This document shows, in pieces, positions 17,111-30,319 of a stretch of DNA of 64,000 nt (the stretch's first letter is position 1; each line of letters begins with the position of its first letter). The translations under genes were made by a program, and so were the position numbers. The notes beneath the pieces are model-generated. The model searched no databases, was not told the DNA's origin, and saw only the letters and a program-made list of their open reading frames with translations. Where the stretch lies: assembly GCA_014773175.1 (NCBI GenBank), contig VXCM01002563.1, forward strand, positions 1-64,000, written 5' to 3'. The stretch is from Lucifuga dentata (taxonomy: Eukaryota; Chordata; Actinopteri; Ophidiiformes; Bythitidae).

Positions 17111-17686
17111 TTAAAGGATCATACAGGCGATTTTGCACGTTTAAACCCAATACCTACCTACCTGACCTACCTGACGACCATTTTGCAAAACAAAAAAGTG
17201 AATTTTAGTTTTTTTTTTTTTGTAAATATTTTGCCAAATCCCTAATCTTTTAAAAACAAATATTCAGGTGCAACATCTCCCTTAAAATTCAAATCTTTAA
17301 CCTTCTAACATCTACGTCTGAACGTAGAAGGCAGGGCCATTTTTAATTCCTCTGTAAAAGACTATATTCTCCTGGGACTATATTCCCTGGTGGAGACATA
17401 CATTTTCTTCCATGTTGCGTGTTGGATCAGCTAAATTAAGCAACTTCAACAAAAAATAAGAATGACATTTGGTTTTCTGTGATGGATTACTTCTTATTTA
17501 TCTCAAGTATATTTCAGGTCTCTTCAAGTTGATTTTTATAGCATGCTGGAATGAATTGAAACCAATGGCAGTTTGAAGGTAGGAAAAACAACTGTAAAAT
17601 TTACTGCTCCAGTAGTATGTTGTAACTTGTATGTGGGTTGTACACATTGTGCTCAAACATGCAAAATGACTGGTATGGTCCTTTAA
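17111..17686 (+). mobile_element. TTAA inverted-repeat element, second subfamily
   Basis: Begins TTAAAGGATCATACAGGCG and ends GGTATGGTCCTTTAA. The interior is clearly related to the 2076-2662 family (GGGACTATATTCCCTGGTGG, then a GTTGATTTT block) but is diverged throughout. It resembles the copies at about 32790-33385, 48106-48320 and 56210-56391, which suggests an older subfamily. Confidence 0.75.
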
Positions 17687-19323
17687 AGTTCAGCATCAGA
17701 GTTGAGTTTTGTCGTTGGCTCTTGGTTTCGGTCTTGTACCCTGCAGCGGTTGGCAGGAAGCGGTTTACATGTTGCCACACATCCTCTGTCTGTCAGACAA
17801 CGCTGCGTTTAGTGTTTGTCTGGTGATTTGTAGTAATGATTCCAGATTAGTTAGGTTTTGGCTTTACGTGATGTTTTTCACTTTCTCTTTTCATGCAAAG
17901 TAGATTAACAACAGTCATTCGATTTGATGCTTCAGCAAATATTTGGTTTGTCTAATAAATAAAATATAATATTCTGCCTTTTGATTGGATTAATCTTACA
18001 ACACGTGAACCAGCTGTAAGTTGGTAAATGCAACAAACTGAATTAGTAATTGTGGTCAAATCATTTATTTAAATTAAACAGTAACACTACTATGAACTAG
18101 AAGGAAGCTCATTAGAGCTCATACCTCCACCAAGGTTGAACAAGCCGAAACTAGACTCTCTCGTTATATAATACCTGTTTTTCTGGGTATTGTCATAGTA
18201 TTTATTCCTGTGATTTTCTGAAAATAATCCGGTAAATGTGATATTTATTTCAGCAGCTGATTACTGTAACTGACCAATCACAGCAGATCTTACTGGCCAC
18301 TGCAAAATGTGCTGAATAAGATGTTTAGTCAGGAAATATCTAATTCTAAGGTATGATTTAAACTGTTTTCCATGGGTAGTGGTAATGGTAGTATTTCCAC
18401 CCCTGGAAATTTCCTTCTCTGGGATCTAATTTGAATTTCTCGTGTATAAGCCGACCCCGATTAGCTTTGTGAAATCTGATAATAAAAACTTGGCTTATAC
18501 TTGAGTATATATGGTAAGTGGAAACACCATATAGAAAAGGCCAGAGTGGGCATAGGGCTTTGAACCCACAACTTTCTTGCTGTAAGGCAACATAGCTCCA
18601 TGTGCAACGAGTACAATAATAGGATTTAATTGATTTGTTATAAGAAAGAGTAGCTCTTATAATTTATATGACGACGGTTCAGGACTAAATTGCATGTATT
18701 GAGAGTCGACTACAGGATAAATACAACTTATTTTTTACTGAGTTTATTAATTCTGAAGAAACTGACAAAAAAAAAGGAATATGTTAAGAATTATTTTAAA
18801 TTTTCCTGGATCCGCCCCGAGCTCAACCTGCAGCAAAATTTAATTTCCCTTCCTTCTGCCAAGCTTCACCAAAAACATTTCTAATGCTGCAAAACAAACA
18901 AACCAACAGATGCTGGTGAAAACATAACTGTCTTAGTGGAGCTAATAAAAATCAATTATCGGTTCATGTTTCTCACATTTGTGTTTTTAGGTTGTGTATG
19001 AGGTCATGAATTCTGCTGAAATCATTTCTCAGTGTGTGGGAGTGTCTTGGTTACTGTGTGAGACTGTGAAAAATTCCTCTCATAGCTCAGCTTTTGGTAT
19101 TTAGTGTTTGGAGAGGAGGTGGAAAATGTATTTCTGTCTCCTGTGTGTTGAACTGAGTAGAAATATTCTCTCCTCTGGCAGCTGATGAGGAGAAAGACAG
19201 AGACATGTCCGATAAAGACCAGACTGGAAAGTTGATTATAATCAATATGTGATGAAGATATTTTGTATATGAGAAATAAAACACCTGTAATTTGTGTGTG
19301 TGTGTGTGTCAGGAGGCAGGAGG

Positions 19324-19834
19324 ATGTCTGTGGAGGTGGACGCGTTGCTGCAGGAGGCCAAAGAAAGCATCGAGGCGGCACAGAACTATCGCAGCGAATT
19401 GCAGCAGCGTCTGCATGACCTCAACCAGGCCCGAAAACAGGTACGTCAGGCCGCTAACGGGTACGTCAGGCCGCTAACAGGTACGTCAGTCCGTCAGCCC
19501 GCTAACAGGTACNNNNNNNNNNNNNNNNNNNNNNNNNNNNNNNNNNNNNNNNNNNNNNNNNNNNNNNNNNNNNNNNNNNNNNNNNNNNNNNNNNNNNNNN
19601 NNNNNNNNNNNNNNNNNNNNNNNNNNNNNNNNNNNNNNNNNNAACAGGTACGTCAGGCCGCTAACGGGTAGGTACGTCAGGCCGTCAGCCCGCTAACAGG
19701 TACGTCAGCCTGCTAAGAGGTACGTCAGGCCGTAGTTCAGCCTAGATTCATCAAGTGTTTGCTGGTGGTAGAGAGAGAGAGAGAGATGCATTTGATTCTC
19801 TGCATGACAGAAGTGTTTGTTACCCTGATCAAAT

Positions 19835-19872
<38 letters not shown>

Positions 19873-19904
19873 CTATCTCTTCCTTCCTCCTGCTCTCTGC
19901 ANAT

Positions 19905-19946
<42 letters not shown>

Positions 19947-20854
19947 CTATCTCTTCCTTCCTCCTGCTCTCTGCACAGTAAACAATGCTGCTATTTCCTG
20001 TTGCTACAGACAGACAGCAAACCTTAGAAAACTTAGAGACAGAACGAGAGGGAAGGAACTTAAAGCTGCACAAGCCAAGACTAAAAATAACATGACCACT
20101 TTTTTATTAAAGGGGACAAATCGTGGTTTTATTGCTGTTTTTCTCTGTTGAATCCACTTAGACAAACCCAAAGGTCCTGAACTGTCCTGAAAGCTTCGTT
20201 TTTTTAAAATGTGTCCTTCTGTAACATGTTTATATAATCATATAACACGTGGGAATTTACATGTCAGCGGCCTTAGAGAGACAAAAGTGGCCTGTTCTCA
20301 CTCAGTGTGCACAGCAGCGTTACAGCAAAGGAGAGCAGAAGTGAATCAGTGTGGTTTTTATGCACATTAAAGCACTTCAAAGCTTTAAAATCGACCCCTA
20401 AATGACAAAAAAAAAAAAAAAAAAANAAAAAAAAAAAAAAAAAAATTTAAAAATGTTCTACATAGGGATATTTTTCATTGCATTTGATAATTGTATAACT
20501 GAAGGGGATATTTTAGCACATTTATTCTAGTTTTACGTGTTTTATTTTGTGGCATCAGACGCTTTATAGATGATAGCTGAACAATGCTAATCCCTTTAGC
20601 ATTGTTTAGTCAAAACAGAAATACACTGAAATCACAGCAGCGTGGCAATAAAATCTACTTTTCATCATTTTTAAAGCAGTAAGTGGATATTAACCCTCGG
20701 GTCGTTAATAATGATAGGAACTGTAGTTGGCATAAAAGAGCTTTTAAGGCACTTAATGGAAAAACCCACAAACAGGAAGTGGAGATGGTGCATCATATTC
20801 TGCATAATGGTTCTGGTCACATACACACTCCACAGACAAGCCTATAGTGGAGCT

Positions 20855-20898
<44 letters not shown>

Positions 20899-21016
20899 CA
20901 CAGAGAGACTCCTGGCTGTTCCACCATACATTACCCTGGATCAAACATGAGGTGGCTTTTTTTCCCATAACCCTCTTTTTCCTACATTAGCGATGATTCA
21001 CCACCAGAGTACAGGA

Positions 21017-21065
<49 letters not shown>

Positions 21066-21136
21066 GAGCTATTGACATATATACCAGTATGTGTGTCAGA
21101 CAATGCTATCACTGCAGCATCTTATCCTTATAAAAG

Positions 21137-21190
<54 letters not shown>

Positions 21191-21492
21191 AATGTTTTTG
21201 ATATGCAGGATCATATTTTTAGTTTGACCATTATTCTACTGACCAAAAATATTGATAATAGCTATCAGGAAATGATGTGTTATCTGCAGTGGGAACTTCC
21301 TGTGTCTGCTCAACACACACACACACACGCATATACACGGATCACTGTGTACTCTGGCAGAAATGTGTGTGTGTTCCATCCTCATAGTCACACTGTCTCT
21401 GCATTATCAGTACAGAAGTTGTCAAGCTACTTTCCATTTCCTGGTATCTACGGATCTCTTTGCCCACACATCGTGAAGAGGGGGTGTGTCTG

Positions 21493-21530
<38 letters not shown>

Positions 21531-23961
21531 GTGTGTGCGTGTGTGTGTTTTGTAAAAAGGAACTGAAACATCGCCTGTACTGCTGCTGAAAAATCACTAA
21601 ACTTCCTGACTAGTATCGTGCTGTCTGTTCAGGCAGTCTGGTCTGTGCTGACATTATATCATGACCATAAAAGATTCTTGTTTCTGATTGGCTAACAGGT
21701 GTCCATTAAAATCGCATCAATTCAGCTCCAGTCAACAGTTCAAACTGGTCATAAATTCGTGCATAAGGCGTATTAAGCTGTGGCTAACCATAGCAGCAGC
21801 CCTGAAATCAAAAGCATTCATCCTCCGGTTTGCATGAAATGTGAATGAGCTGTGAATCAATTCCAATTTCTTTCATCAAATCAACAACTCAGTTCCCTTT
21901 CCCGTGACGGTGTTACATCCTGACCTTATTGCCTTTGACCTCAGGTTCGGGGCAGCTCAAGCCAGGCCCGCGAGGCCCTCCGGAGGCACTTTGCAGAGCT
22001 GCAGGTGGTCGCCACTCGCCTGCTGAATGAGCGACTGGCCGCCCTGCTGGCTGAAGTGGACGCTGTTGAGGCCGACAGCGTGAAGCCGCTGGATGAGTGC
22101 CAGAGTCTCATCGAGCACGGCGTGGGCCAGGCTGACGAGCTGCTGAGAGAGGGTGCGTCCTTTAATACTAATCTGTGTTGGTGGACTCTCACCATGAATA
22201 TATGCTACAGGCCAGAAGTTTGAGGCCAACCCCAGATTTAGCGTGATCAGACTGTGCAGCACGTTAATCCAAAATGGTGTGGGAGAAGGCAGACAGCAGC
22301 TATTGAATAGAATGTTAAAACACATCAGCAGGGAGTTTGAACACAACAGGAGTGCTGCACTAATACAGACTGAAGCCTTCATGAAAAATCATTTCTGTAG
22401 CCAGAGTGGCTGCAGAATGTGCTCTGGTTGACTAATTCTTCTTGAAAACTAATTAGTTGCATTTTTTTTTATGCATTTTTGTCATTTCCTGTGCAATAAA
22501 TTGAAAGACAAGCAGTGTATTGATGATTTTTTTTTTTAAATCTGGGGCCAGAATCTCAAACTTATGGCCTGTAGTGCATCTACAAAAAGTTTGTTTTTCA
22601 GGAATTAACAACAGAACATTTGGTTTTTACTTGTTAGCTATATTGTTTTTGCTGCGTTGTCGTAGCCTTGGTGAGAAGATTTTATCTTATTATGACTTTG
22701 AGTTGATGTGAGAGTATTATCACATATGCACAGCGCTGAATACTGTTAGCTTATCAAGATTTTAAGGCTAACATTAGCAAACACAGAGTTATTCCTACAT
22801 TCCCCAGCTCTATATAGCACAATAGAGCACATAATGGGTTAGGGTTAGTCTGTTAACACACGCTTCATGTGTGTTAACAGACTATTGAACTGGGGAACAT
22901 AGATACGCTCGCCTACCTGTGCTAGAGGAGACTCAGAGCAACATTAGCATTACATTGGAATCCTGTTTCTATCTACCCAATGAATTTAAGTCCAAAAGTT
23001 GCTCTTGTTTTAGCTCCAGTTTGGTTGTACCAGCTCCTGAAAAAGACGTCTGGATATTTGTCTAAATTCTAAATGCTCAAATTTCTTCTCCAGAGAGCAG
23101 GTCACCCTGATTCCTTTTGTGCTGGACAGGTACAGTAGCTGCAGTCAGCTTTTGAATGCTGGGAATTGTTATGATCTGCATAGTTTTATGTCAGGGTTTG
23201 GTGAGAAATGATGAGAAGCAACTGAAAATCCAGAACAACGATGTAAAAGAGGGTTAAAAACTCTGTCGAGCTGCGATCATTCCCTGTGGTTTTCACACTA
23301 TGAGCATCTTTTTCATACTATGCAGAGCCTTTGATTCACTATTCAGTCCAGCTTGTTTTTGAGTAAGTTTTTCAGATTTGTGCTTTTCAGTCGACCAGTC
23401 ATGTTTCCTCTAAGAGAAGCGTTGCACTTAAGCCTTAAAAGGAAATATGGAACAGATCCAAGGGACTTCAAAGTTATGCTGCTGTTTCACGTATGAAATA
23501 TCCTGTTTGCATCATCACATTGTCTGGGACAGTCTGTGTTTTTATTCGATTTGATGGCATTTTCGAGTTGTAGAACTACCACAAACATGTCAGAATCACC
23601 AGGATTTTTTCACAAACTCCAGCTGGCCTGCAGAACATCCAGCGGGAGTTTCTGAATTCAAGCCTAGAATTTAGCAGATGCAGCTCCTCCACGTTCGCGT
23701 AATCCAGCTTTGAATACAGAGGGAAGCATCATAAGGATCAGAGTGTCTCATGAAAAACGTGTTTCTTCTGATCCAGATATCTGAATCCAATCCGATAAGC
23801 AGGTAAAGAAGTGAAGATGGAGGTGGTAAATATCGTCTGTTTCCCTCCAGGAGAAGCAGCTCTGCGCTGTGGCCTCGGGGAGAAAGAAGAGAAACTGGGC
23901 AGCTTCACCAAGAAGGCTCTGCACATCCAGCTGGACAGGTAGGACGGAGACACTTTCTACG

Positions 23962-23996
<35 letters not shown>

Positions 23997-24004
23997 AAGA
24001 GGGN

Positions 24005-24046
<42 letters not shown>

Positions 24047-24670
24047 AAGAGGGCAACAATATTACGTAATCATAAAAGTGGCAGTAACTCTTGTGTAATT
24101 TTGTTATATCATGACTTTCGTGAACTATTTCATATTCATATTCATATATTCATGTTTTTGTTCATAAGCGTTTTACCTTTTTTTTTTTTTTTTTTTTNTT
24201 TTTTTTTTTTTTTTTGTGGCATGGTGGTGCAGCAGAGGAATGTTAAAGGACCATACCAGCCATTTTGCTGTAAAGTAACATGTATGAAAATTGAATATAT
24301 TAGGCTCAAACATGCAAAATGGCCGGTATGGTCCTTTAACAATGTCACTTTGTGTCTTTCATAACTGGTTACACGTGATTTCAGCCTGCCAGAGGTCCCA
24401 GCGTTGGTGGACGTACCATGTGTTTCGGCTCAGCTGGACGACTCTGTCCTGGGACTGCTGAGGGAGCGAGTGTCCCGCCACGGCGCCGTCTCCTCCCACC
24501 CCCCCGTCCAGATAGAGGAGCTGCAGGAGAGACCCGGCGGCATCCTGGTCCGCTGGTGTAAGGTCAGTTTGTTTCCATGTTGTTATGTTTTCTGTGTCTG
24601 TGTCATTTTGTCATATGCGCTCATACATTCGCCCGTGTGTGTACTCATTCCTGTGTGTATACTTTAAATT

Positions 24671-24703
<33 letters not shown>

Positions 24704-27068
24704 AGTGTGTGTGTGTGTGTGTGTTTGTGTTTTTCAGGTGGATGAGGACTTTGCAGCGGCAGATTATCGACTTCAGTACCGGCGGTGCGGTAGCGGGGGC
24801 ACCCAGTATGAGGACGCCTACATCGGCCGGGACTGTGAGTTCCTGGTCCTCCACATGGACCCCCACGCTGAGTATCTGTTCCGGGCGTGCGCCCGTGGGG
24901 AGGGTCGCACCGAGTGGAGCCCATGGAGCATCCCCCAGACCGGCTATACCACAGTGGCACCACACGGTCGGTGACCATTTAAAAATTCATTTTAGGGTTT
25001 TAGTCTTTCAATCACAGTTTCTTTCCTTTTGTAGTTCAAATTTTATCCTTTTTTATGCCTCAATTTTAGTCAGATTTTAAATATTGTCAGCATAAATAAA
25101 GATGCTAATGTCTGCCAGTAGCTATAGCTAATCAAAACTGCAGCTGTTCAAACATTCCGTTATTGATGAAATGTTATCGATAAACTGTCTGTTAGACATT
25201 TTAATCTCGATGTCGTTTGCATGTATGATTTCAAAGGAAAATGCCATTTTTTTTTTTTTTTTTTTTTGCAGATTTTGCCTCTCTACTTAAGTTTTGTATA
25301 TTTTTCATGGTTCGTTTTCTTCTTTGCCAACTTTTCTTGGTCCTCGTTTCAACAAACAACCGAATGACTCTGGTTTCCAGAATATTGGTTGTTGGAGATC
25401 TGAGTCGATGTCTTGAACTTTGCTAAGTTGTTGAATTTCTCCATCGAGATTTTTGTACTTGATGTTGAAAAAAGGACTTATGATTTAATTTTTTTTTTTT
25501 GTTTGAGGAAATAAGACTTATATTGTCTGTTTGTCACTGTAAATGTTGAACTTTACTGATTGATGTACTTCAAAACTGGAAAACCAGTGAATATTACCAT
25601 AGAAACCGTCTCTTTTGAGGGTATGAATGAGAAAATCTATGGTCATGTTATATGTTCTTAAGTTGAGTGTTATCATATAAGCTGTGATTAGATGTAATAT
25701 GAGTGATATTGAATGAGTTTGTTTTGGTCTAATTTAGTGAAATTTTTTGATTTAGGCCTTAAAGAATTAATGGAGTGGCAAATTTAAGATTGTTATTACT
25801 GATTGGTTTTGTAAAAATCAGATTCTGTTATTTGTTCACTTTGGATCCTAAAATGCATTTTATTTTGCTTCCCTTTGCATTTCTAAATGTAATCAGTGGC
25901 TTCAGCTGAGCACTGATACAGTACACTGAGTGACATCAGCTGTGTGTGTATGTGTGTGTGTGTGCATGGGAGGAGCTTAAGTTATATAAGTTCTGATCCT
26001 GCTCAAGCTCTGATGAAGGTCTGCAGGGACGCTAGAAAAAAAAACACTCAAAAATCTTAAAACAAACAGGAAATGCTTTGGAAAAGCAGTTGACAGTAAT
26101 GCAGAAACAGCGGTGTGGTCCTTTAAAGTATCAAATATCAGAGTTTTTGTCTTGGTCATGCTACCCAGAATGACTTCAGCAGACACACACTGACTCACAG
26201 TGGGTCATGCAAACAAGTGCTGCATTCACATTACAGGCTGAAGTTGCCCAGATTTGATTTTTCTGCTTCTATGTGAAAGATCTAATTTTTACTTTTTTTT
26301 TCTGTGTAGTGTGAACAAACTAAGTCTAATTTTTTTCGTATCATATTTGCATGTATGATGCTAAATCTCATTCATATCTGATCTCTGGTTATGTAATGCT
26401 GTGAGAACAGTTAGATCAGAATTCTTGTGGGTTTTTTCAGTATCAGCATCTAAAATAAATATGGAGGACAGCGAGGCACAAGGGGTCAGCGGCGACACGA
26501 GGAGATTCCAAATTTGATAGATACATATGGAGAAGTTTCCATCCAAGATAAACTAGAGCAACAGATTGGAGCCAAGCAGTTTTTAAATAAATTTGCAGGG
26601 TGGGGTACATTTTTATCATTTTTTTCTTGTTCATGAGTGCATGGTGTTCCTGTTTTTTCTTAAATCTGAGCATATGTGGCCTTTTAGGGCAGAGCTGTTA
26701 TGTACAGGTCACTTACAAACATGAATGTGAACCTTCAGGACAAAAAAAAAAATCAGATCTGACTAAAACAAAATCTGAATGGAACATTAAAGCCTGGAAT
26801 GTGAACGTAGCCAAAGTTCTTAAAACGAGATGTGTGTGTGTTTGTTGATGCAGAGTGGTGTCCTGGCACTGAAGGTTACATCCTGAGCAGCAGGAGGAAC
26901 ATCGCAATGCGTAATGACTCCGGCCCTTCGCGCTGCCCCGTTCTGTACTCAAACACACCCACTTACTTCTGTGGCCAAACGCTGACCTTCAAGTACGTAC
27001 GCACAAACATTTTCTCTGTGGAAATACACACACAAATCCAGTGGAAGTTCACATTAATCAAACAACTG

Positions 27069-27111
<43 letters not shown>

Positions 27112-28639
27112 GATCTCAGCAGCTGGACAGATGGATCAGAGGGACAGTCTTGGTGTGTGTGTGGCAAAAGAGAGGGGGGCGGAGTCACTCCAGGGAGATC
27201 AGGCCGTCTGCATTTCCACCAATGGTACGCCGGCCTAGTCTGACATTGAACCTGATTGGTTGAAATCTACTTTGTCTTCCTGGAGTTTAATTAGAAAGAT
27301 GATTCTCAAAACGCCATGATTTAAGTTTTCTGTGTTTTTTTATTTTTTGGTCTCTTTTTTTTCACACTTATGTTAACATTTGAGAACTTGGTGACCCAGA
27401 AACTTTTGGGTTCACGTTTAGCGGCAAAACAAACATCACTGTGTCAACAACAATCCAGCAAACAGCTTTTTTTCCTGTCGGATCTCTGACCACAAAATGA
27501 AGGATGTTTGAAATCCTTCATTTTGTCCATTTAATGTGTGTGTGTTTAAACCCAGCGTTTGACCAGTAGTGTTTATCTGAGAGCGCAGACCAGCAGTTCG
27601 TCTGCAGGTCCTTAAAGTCTTTATCGATTTTGAATTTATTATTCAACAAACAAAACTTTATAAGATTTTATAGCCAAAAATGATTACCCTAATGCATAAC
27701 TCTATCCTGATTTCTAATATATTTAACTTTATAAGTCATTGCTGAACTTATCTATTGGGGGAAAAAAGCACATTTTAATAAGCCTCTTTACTTTATATTT
27801 AGTACTTTTTTGCTAATTGATTTGTCCCCACCCCCCCCAAAAAAAGAGTGTCAATTTCTTTCCATTTGGCAATTCCCCTTGGCATTGAGGGTATATTTTG
27901 CTTCAATGTCCAAAACAACACACACTCTTCTTGTAACATCACTGTGCATACTGAGTGAAAACAGGCCATTTAAGGTACTTAAAGACCTTTAAGACAGTTC
28001 CCCCCCCCGGAAAAGCCTGCCCTGTTCTGATTGGACAGCCACATCACCGCTTTAACCTAAGGTTTGCTCACTAGCAATAGCATTGTGGGCGTGTCTATTC
28101 AGGTGTGTCAGCAGGTAAATTCACATTACATATTGATGTAAATATGTTCAGGAAGTAAAGGACCAATCAAAATGAAGCTTTCAGGGCAGGTTAGGATCCA
28201 TTGGTTGTCTCTTTGGATGCATTTCTATAAACTCTGACAAAGTTTATCACATAACTTTTTACTACATTACACTATAAAAAGGAGGCAAAATAACAAAAAT
28301 CTTAATATGTCCTCAACTTATTAAAGTTGAGGTGTGTGTCTTTTGATAACCTCCTGTTCCGTTTTCCTGTCAGGTGCTGTGTTTGTCAATGGCAAAGAGA
28401 TGACCAATCAGCTGCCGGCCATCACAATGGGCTCTGCTGTGACCTTTGACATGGAAGTGGTCAGCATCTTCCCCATCAGGAACAATAACCTCAACGATGG
28501 TGGCAACTTCAAGCTGAGAGTGACCATTGGCTCAGGGAACCGGGAGGTGGTGTTTGATTGGCTGGTGGATGAGGCGGTGGACTGCCTCTACTTCGGCTGC
28601 TCCTTCGTCCACTCCGGCTGGAAGGTGCTGGTGTTTTAA
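19324..28639 (+). CDS. crlf3: CRLF3, cytokine receptor-like factor 3
   Basis: Intracellular protein with an N-terminal coiled coil, a fibronectin-III domain carrying a WSXWS motif and a C-terminal SPRY-like domain. Reported roles are in cell-cycle control and erythropoietin-like signalling (family knowledge). Eight coding exons: 19324-19440, 21945-22152, 23851-23938, 24385-24562, 24738-24966, 26854-26992, 27112-27224 and 28374-28639. They total 1338 nt (445 residues; human 442), all with GT-AG sites and matching phases. The start is MSVEVDALLQEAKESIEAA, directly after an acceptor and matching the vertebrate N-terminus. WSPWS falls at about residues 257-261 in exon 5. The end, FVHSGWKVLVF, matches the family exactly. 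The first donor opens into a tandem repeat that copies the donor itself (see 19436-19735). No lesion was seen. Its tail converges on suz12. Confidence 0.95.
19436..19735 (+). repeat. Minisatellite made of copied splice donors, with assembly gap
   Basis: Tandem units of about 20-28 bp, each carrying AACAGGTACGTCAG or a close variant and CCGCTAAC. The array starts exactly at the crlf3 exon 1 donor (AAACAG/GTACGTCAGG) and is broken by a run of about 130 N at 19513-19642. Each unit therefore restates a near-consensus 5' splice site (CAG/GTACGT). Confidence 0.9.
19834..19941. repeat. (CT)n microsatellite with false duplication
   Basis: CT runs at 19834-19867 and 19908-19941 belong to the same sequence, written twice around the N at 19902. 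The true locus is a single CT array followed by CTATCTCTTCC. Confidence 0.8.
20858..21189. repeat. Cluster of GT, CA and CT microsatellites
   Basis: Three separate arrays lie close together in crlf3 intron 1: GT at 20858-20891, CA at 21021-21062 and CT at 21140-21189. A further GT array lies at 21500-21547. An N-interrupted poly(A) is at 20408-20446. Confidence 0.9.
22206..22573. mobile_element. Tc1/mariner-type non-autonomous element
   Basis: Imperfect inverted ends CAGGCCAGAAGTTTGAGGCC and CTCAAACTTATGGCCTG are flanked by TA (22206-22207 and 22572-22573), the Tc1/mariner target. The right end, with GACTAATTCTTCTTG, is shared with the transposase remnant at 42160-42561. It sits in crlf3 intron 2, starting only about 50 bp after the exon 2 donor. 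Confidence 0.7.
22846..22884. repeat. Perfect 15-bp inverted repeat
   Basis: TAGTCTGTTAACACA (22846-22860) and its exact complement (22870-22884) are separated by nine bases. It is an intronic hairpin with no known function. Confidence 0.7.
23967..24043. repeat. (GT)n microsatellite duplicated around N
   Basis: A GT array directly follows crlf3 exon 3. It is written twice around the N at 24004, each time ending GCGTAAGAGGG. Confidence 0.85.
24243..24339. mobile_element. Minimal 97-bp TTAA element
   Basis: Only the two terminal repeats remain. TTAAAGGACCATACCAGCC leads almost directly into AACATGTATGAAAATTG and then the right end GGCCGGTATGGTCCTTTAA. Both TTAA boxes are intact. It lies 45 bp upstream of crlf3 exon 4. 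Confidence 0.85.
24677..24724. repeat. (GT)n microsatellite at a splice acceptor
   Basis: The GT array ends 13 bp before the crlf3 exon 5 start, so it takes up most of the space where a pyrimidine tract would lie. Confidence 0.85.
27073..27109. repeat. (GT)n microsatellite forming the 3' end of an intron
   Basis: The GT array runs right up to the TAG acceptor of crlf3 exon 7. The acceptor therefore has no ordinary polypyrimidine tract, only alternating G and T. Confidence 0.85.
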
Positions 28640-29405
28640 AAGCTCCTGGTGGATAAAAGCGCCATTGTTCGCTTTTTAAGAGTTTACTAATTCTCAGATC
28701 TGCTGGAGTTCAGAAACCTTCAACCTGGCTGAGTTTCCCTCAAGTCCGACATTTCTCCTCCGTTTTTTCTTAAATAATTGCAGGGGCCACAAGTTCTGGA
28801 ATCACAGGGAAACTAACAAAAAAAAAATCTTCATGAGAAATACCAACTTACACGTTTTCATCAAGGTTCTCAAATACAGGCAGGTGAAGTCTGTTACAGA
28901 TTGAGTTTTTGCATCAGTGAGTCACAGAAATAAGCTGCTGTTCGGTCAAAAATGAAGACAAATAACCTCACAAACAAAAGACACGTTTTTATGGCAAGAT
29001 CCGAGTCTGGAACAAAATGCTCAGAATGGTTCCAAATTCGGTTCACAAACCAGAACGGAACAATAGGAGTAAAACTTAGCAGGTTATTAAACAAATCTTG
29101 GCCTATTTTTCATCATTGATGACTCTTCTGTTGAAAGATATTTCCTTTGGTGTGTAGCAAAATTTTAGCTTTAGCCTCATCTCGATTTCTAAAGCCAGAA
29201 ATGAAGCCGCTTTCTTCCTCGCTTCATCTTCAGTTAGAAATCTCTGAGTTTTATTTCTGCCTCAGTCGTCATCATGCAAACATCTTTTGTGATTGTCGTC
29301 CTGATGATTCCAGACTTTTTGGTCCCCTGTAGCTTCTGGTTCTTGGTTCTGCTCTGCTGTTGATGTGAACGAGCAGCAGAAACCACCTGAATGATGCAGA
29401 TCTTC

Positions 29406-29637
29406 TTAAAGGACCATACCAACCATTTTGCATGTTTGAGTCTAATATATTCAGTTTTCATTCATGCTATGTTACTGACAATCATTTCCCAAAGGATAAA
29501 ACCGTATTTCAGCTTTCCTGATATTTTGCAAAATCTCTTAACCTTTCAAAATCAAATATTCAAGTGATACACCCACCTTAAAAATCCATGTTTCGCCTGC
29601 TAATAGTTACACAGCCTTATGAAGTCACAGTCCTTTG
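29406..29637 (+). mobile_element. TTAA element, left part only
   Basis: Begins TTAAAGGACCATACCAACC and follows the 2076-2662 family up to GAAGTCACAGTCCTTT, then departs. No right end was found nearby. It lies in the crlf3-suz12 intergenic region. Confidence 0.75.
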
Positions 29638-29734
29638 GCAATGTTCGCCTACATTATTTGCTTGTTTTTATGCTTGTAACTCTCCATATACACATTACAG
29701 AAACATAGCAAGGCCATACACACTTAAAGAAGAT

Positions 29735-30026
29735 AGTTGTTCCATTAGATTTAAAATCTTCAATCACAAAATGTATTAATCTAAATGAAAATACAAGTAA
29801 ANAGTTGTTCCATTAGATTTAAAATCTTCAATCACAAAATGTATTAATCTAAATGAAAATACAAGTAAAAGAAATCCAATTTTTAAAAAAGCAAACACAA
29901 AATATTTTAGTTTTACATCAATATTCTTCAAAATGACTAATAAAACTCTTTAAAGTGCACNCACAAAATATTTTAGTTTTACATCAATATTCTTCAAAAT
30001 GACTAATAAAACTCTTTAAAGTGCAC
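29735..30026. other. Two neighbouring false duplications at N joins
   Basis: The N at 29802 is flanked by two copies of about 67 bp starting AGTTGTTCCATTAG. The N at 29961 is flanked by two copies of about 65 bp starting CACAAAATATTTTAG. The sequence is otherwise AT-rich and non-coding. Confidence 0.85.
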
Positions 30027-30285
30027 ACTTGTGTCATCCAAAAATTCCTGTGTTCACACGTGTACTAAAATTGAGCTTGATAGCTGAAAGTAAAGAGGTT
30101 TTATAAAGCATTTTCTGCACAGTATCCCTAGGCCTTAGGTGTGCCAAACTGTCCAAAAATGGCTAAAATGTGCAGTGTCATATTTGAACACATAATAAAC
30201 TTCTTTAAACAGATAACTTATGGGAGACAATTACAAGCGTTTTGGGAATAACTCAAACACAAAATATGAAAAAAAAAAATGGATT

Positions 30286-30319
<34 letters not shown>

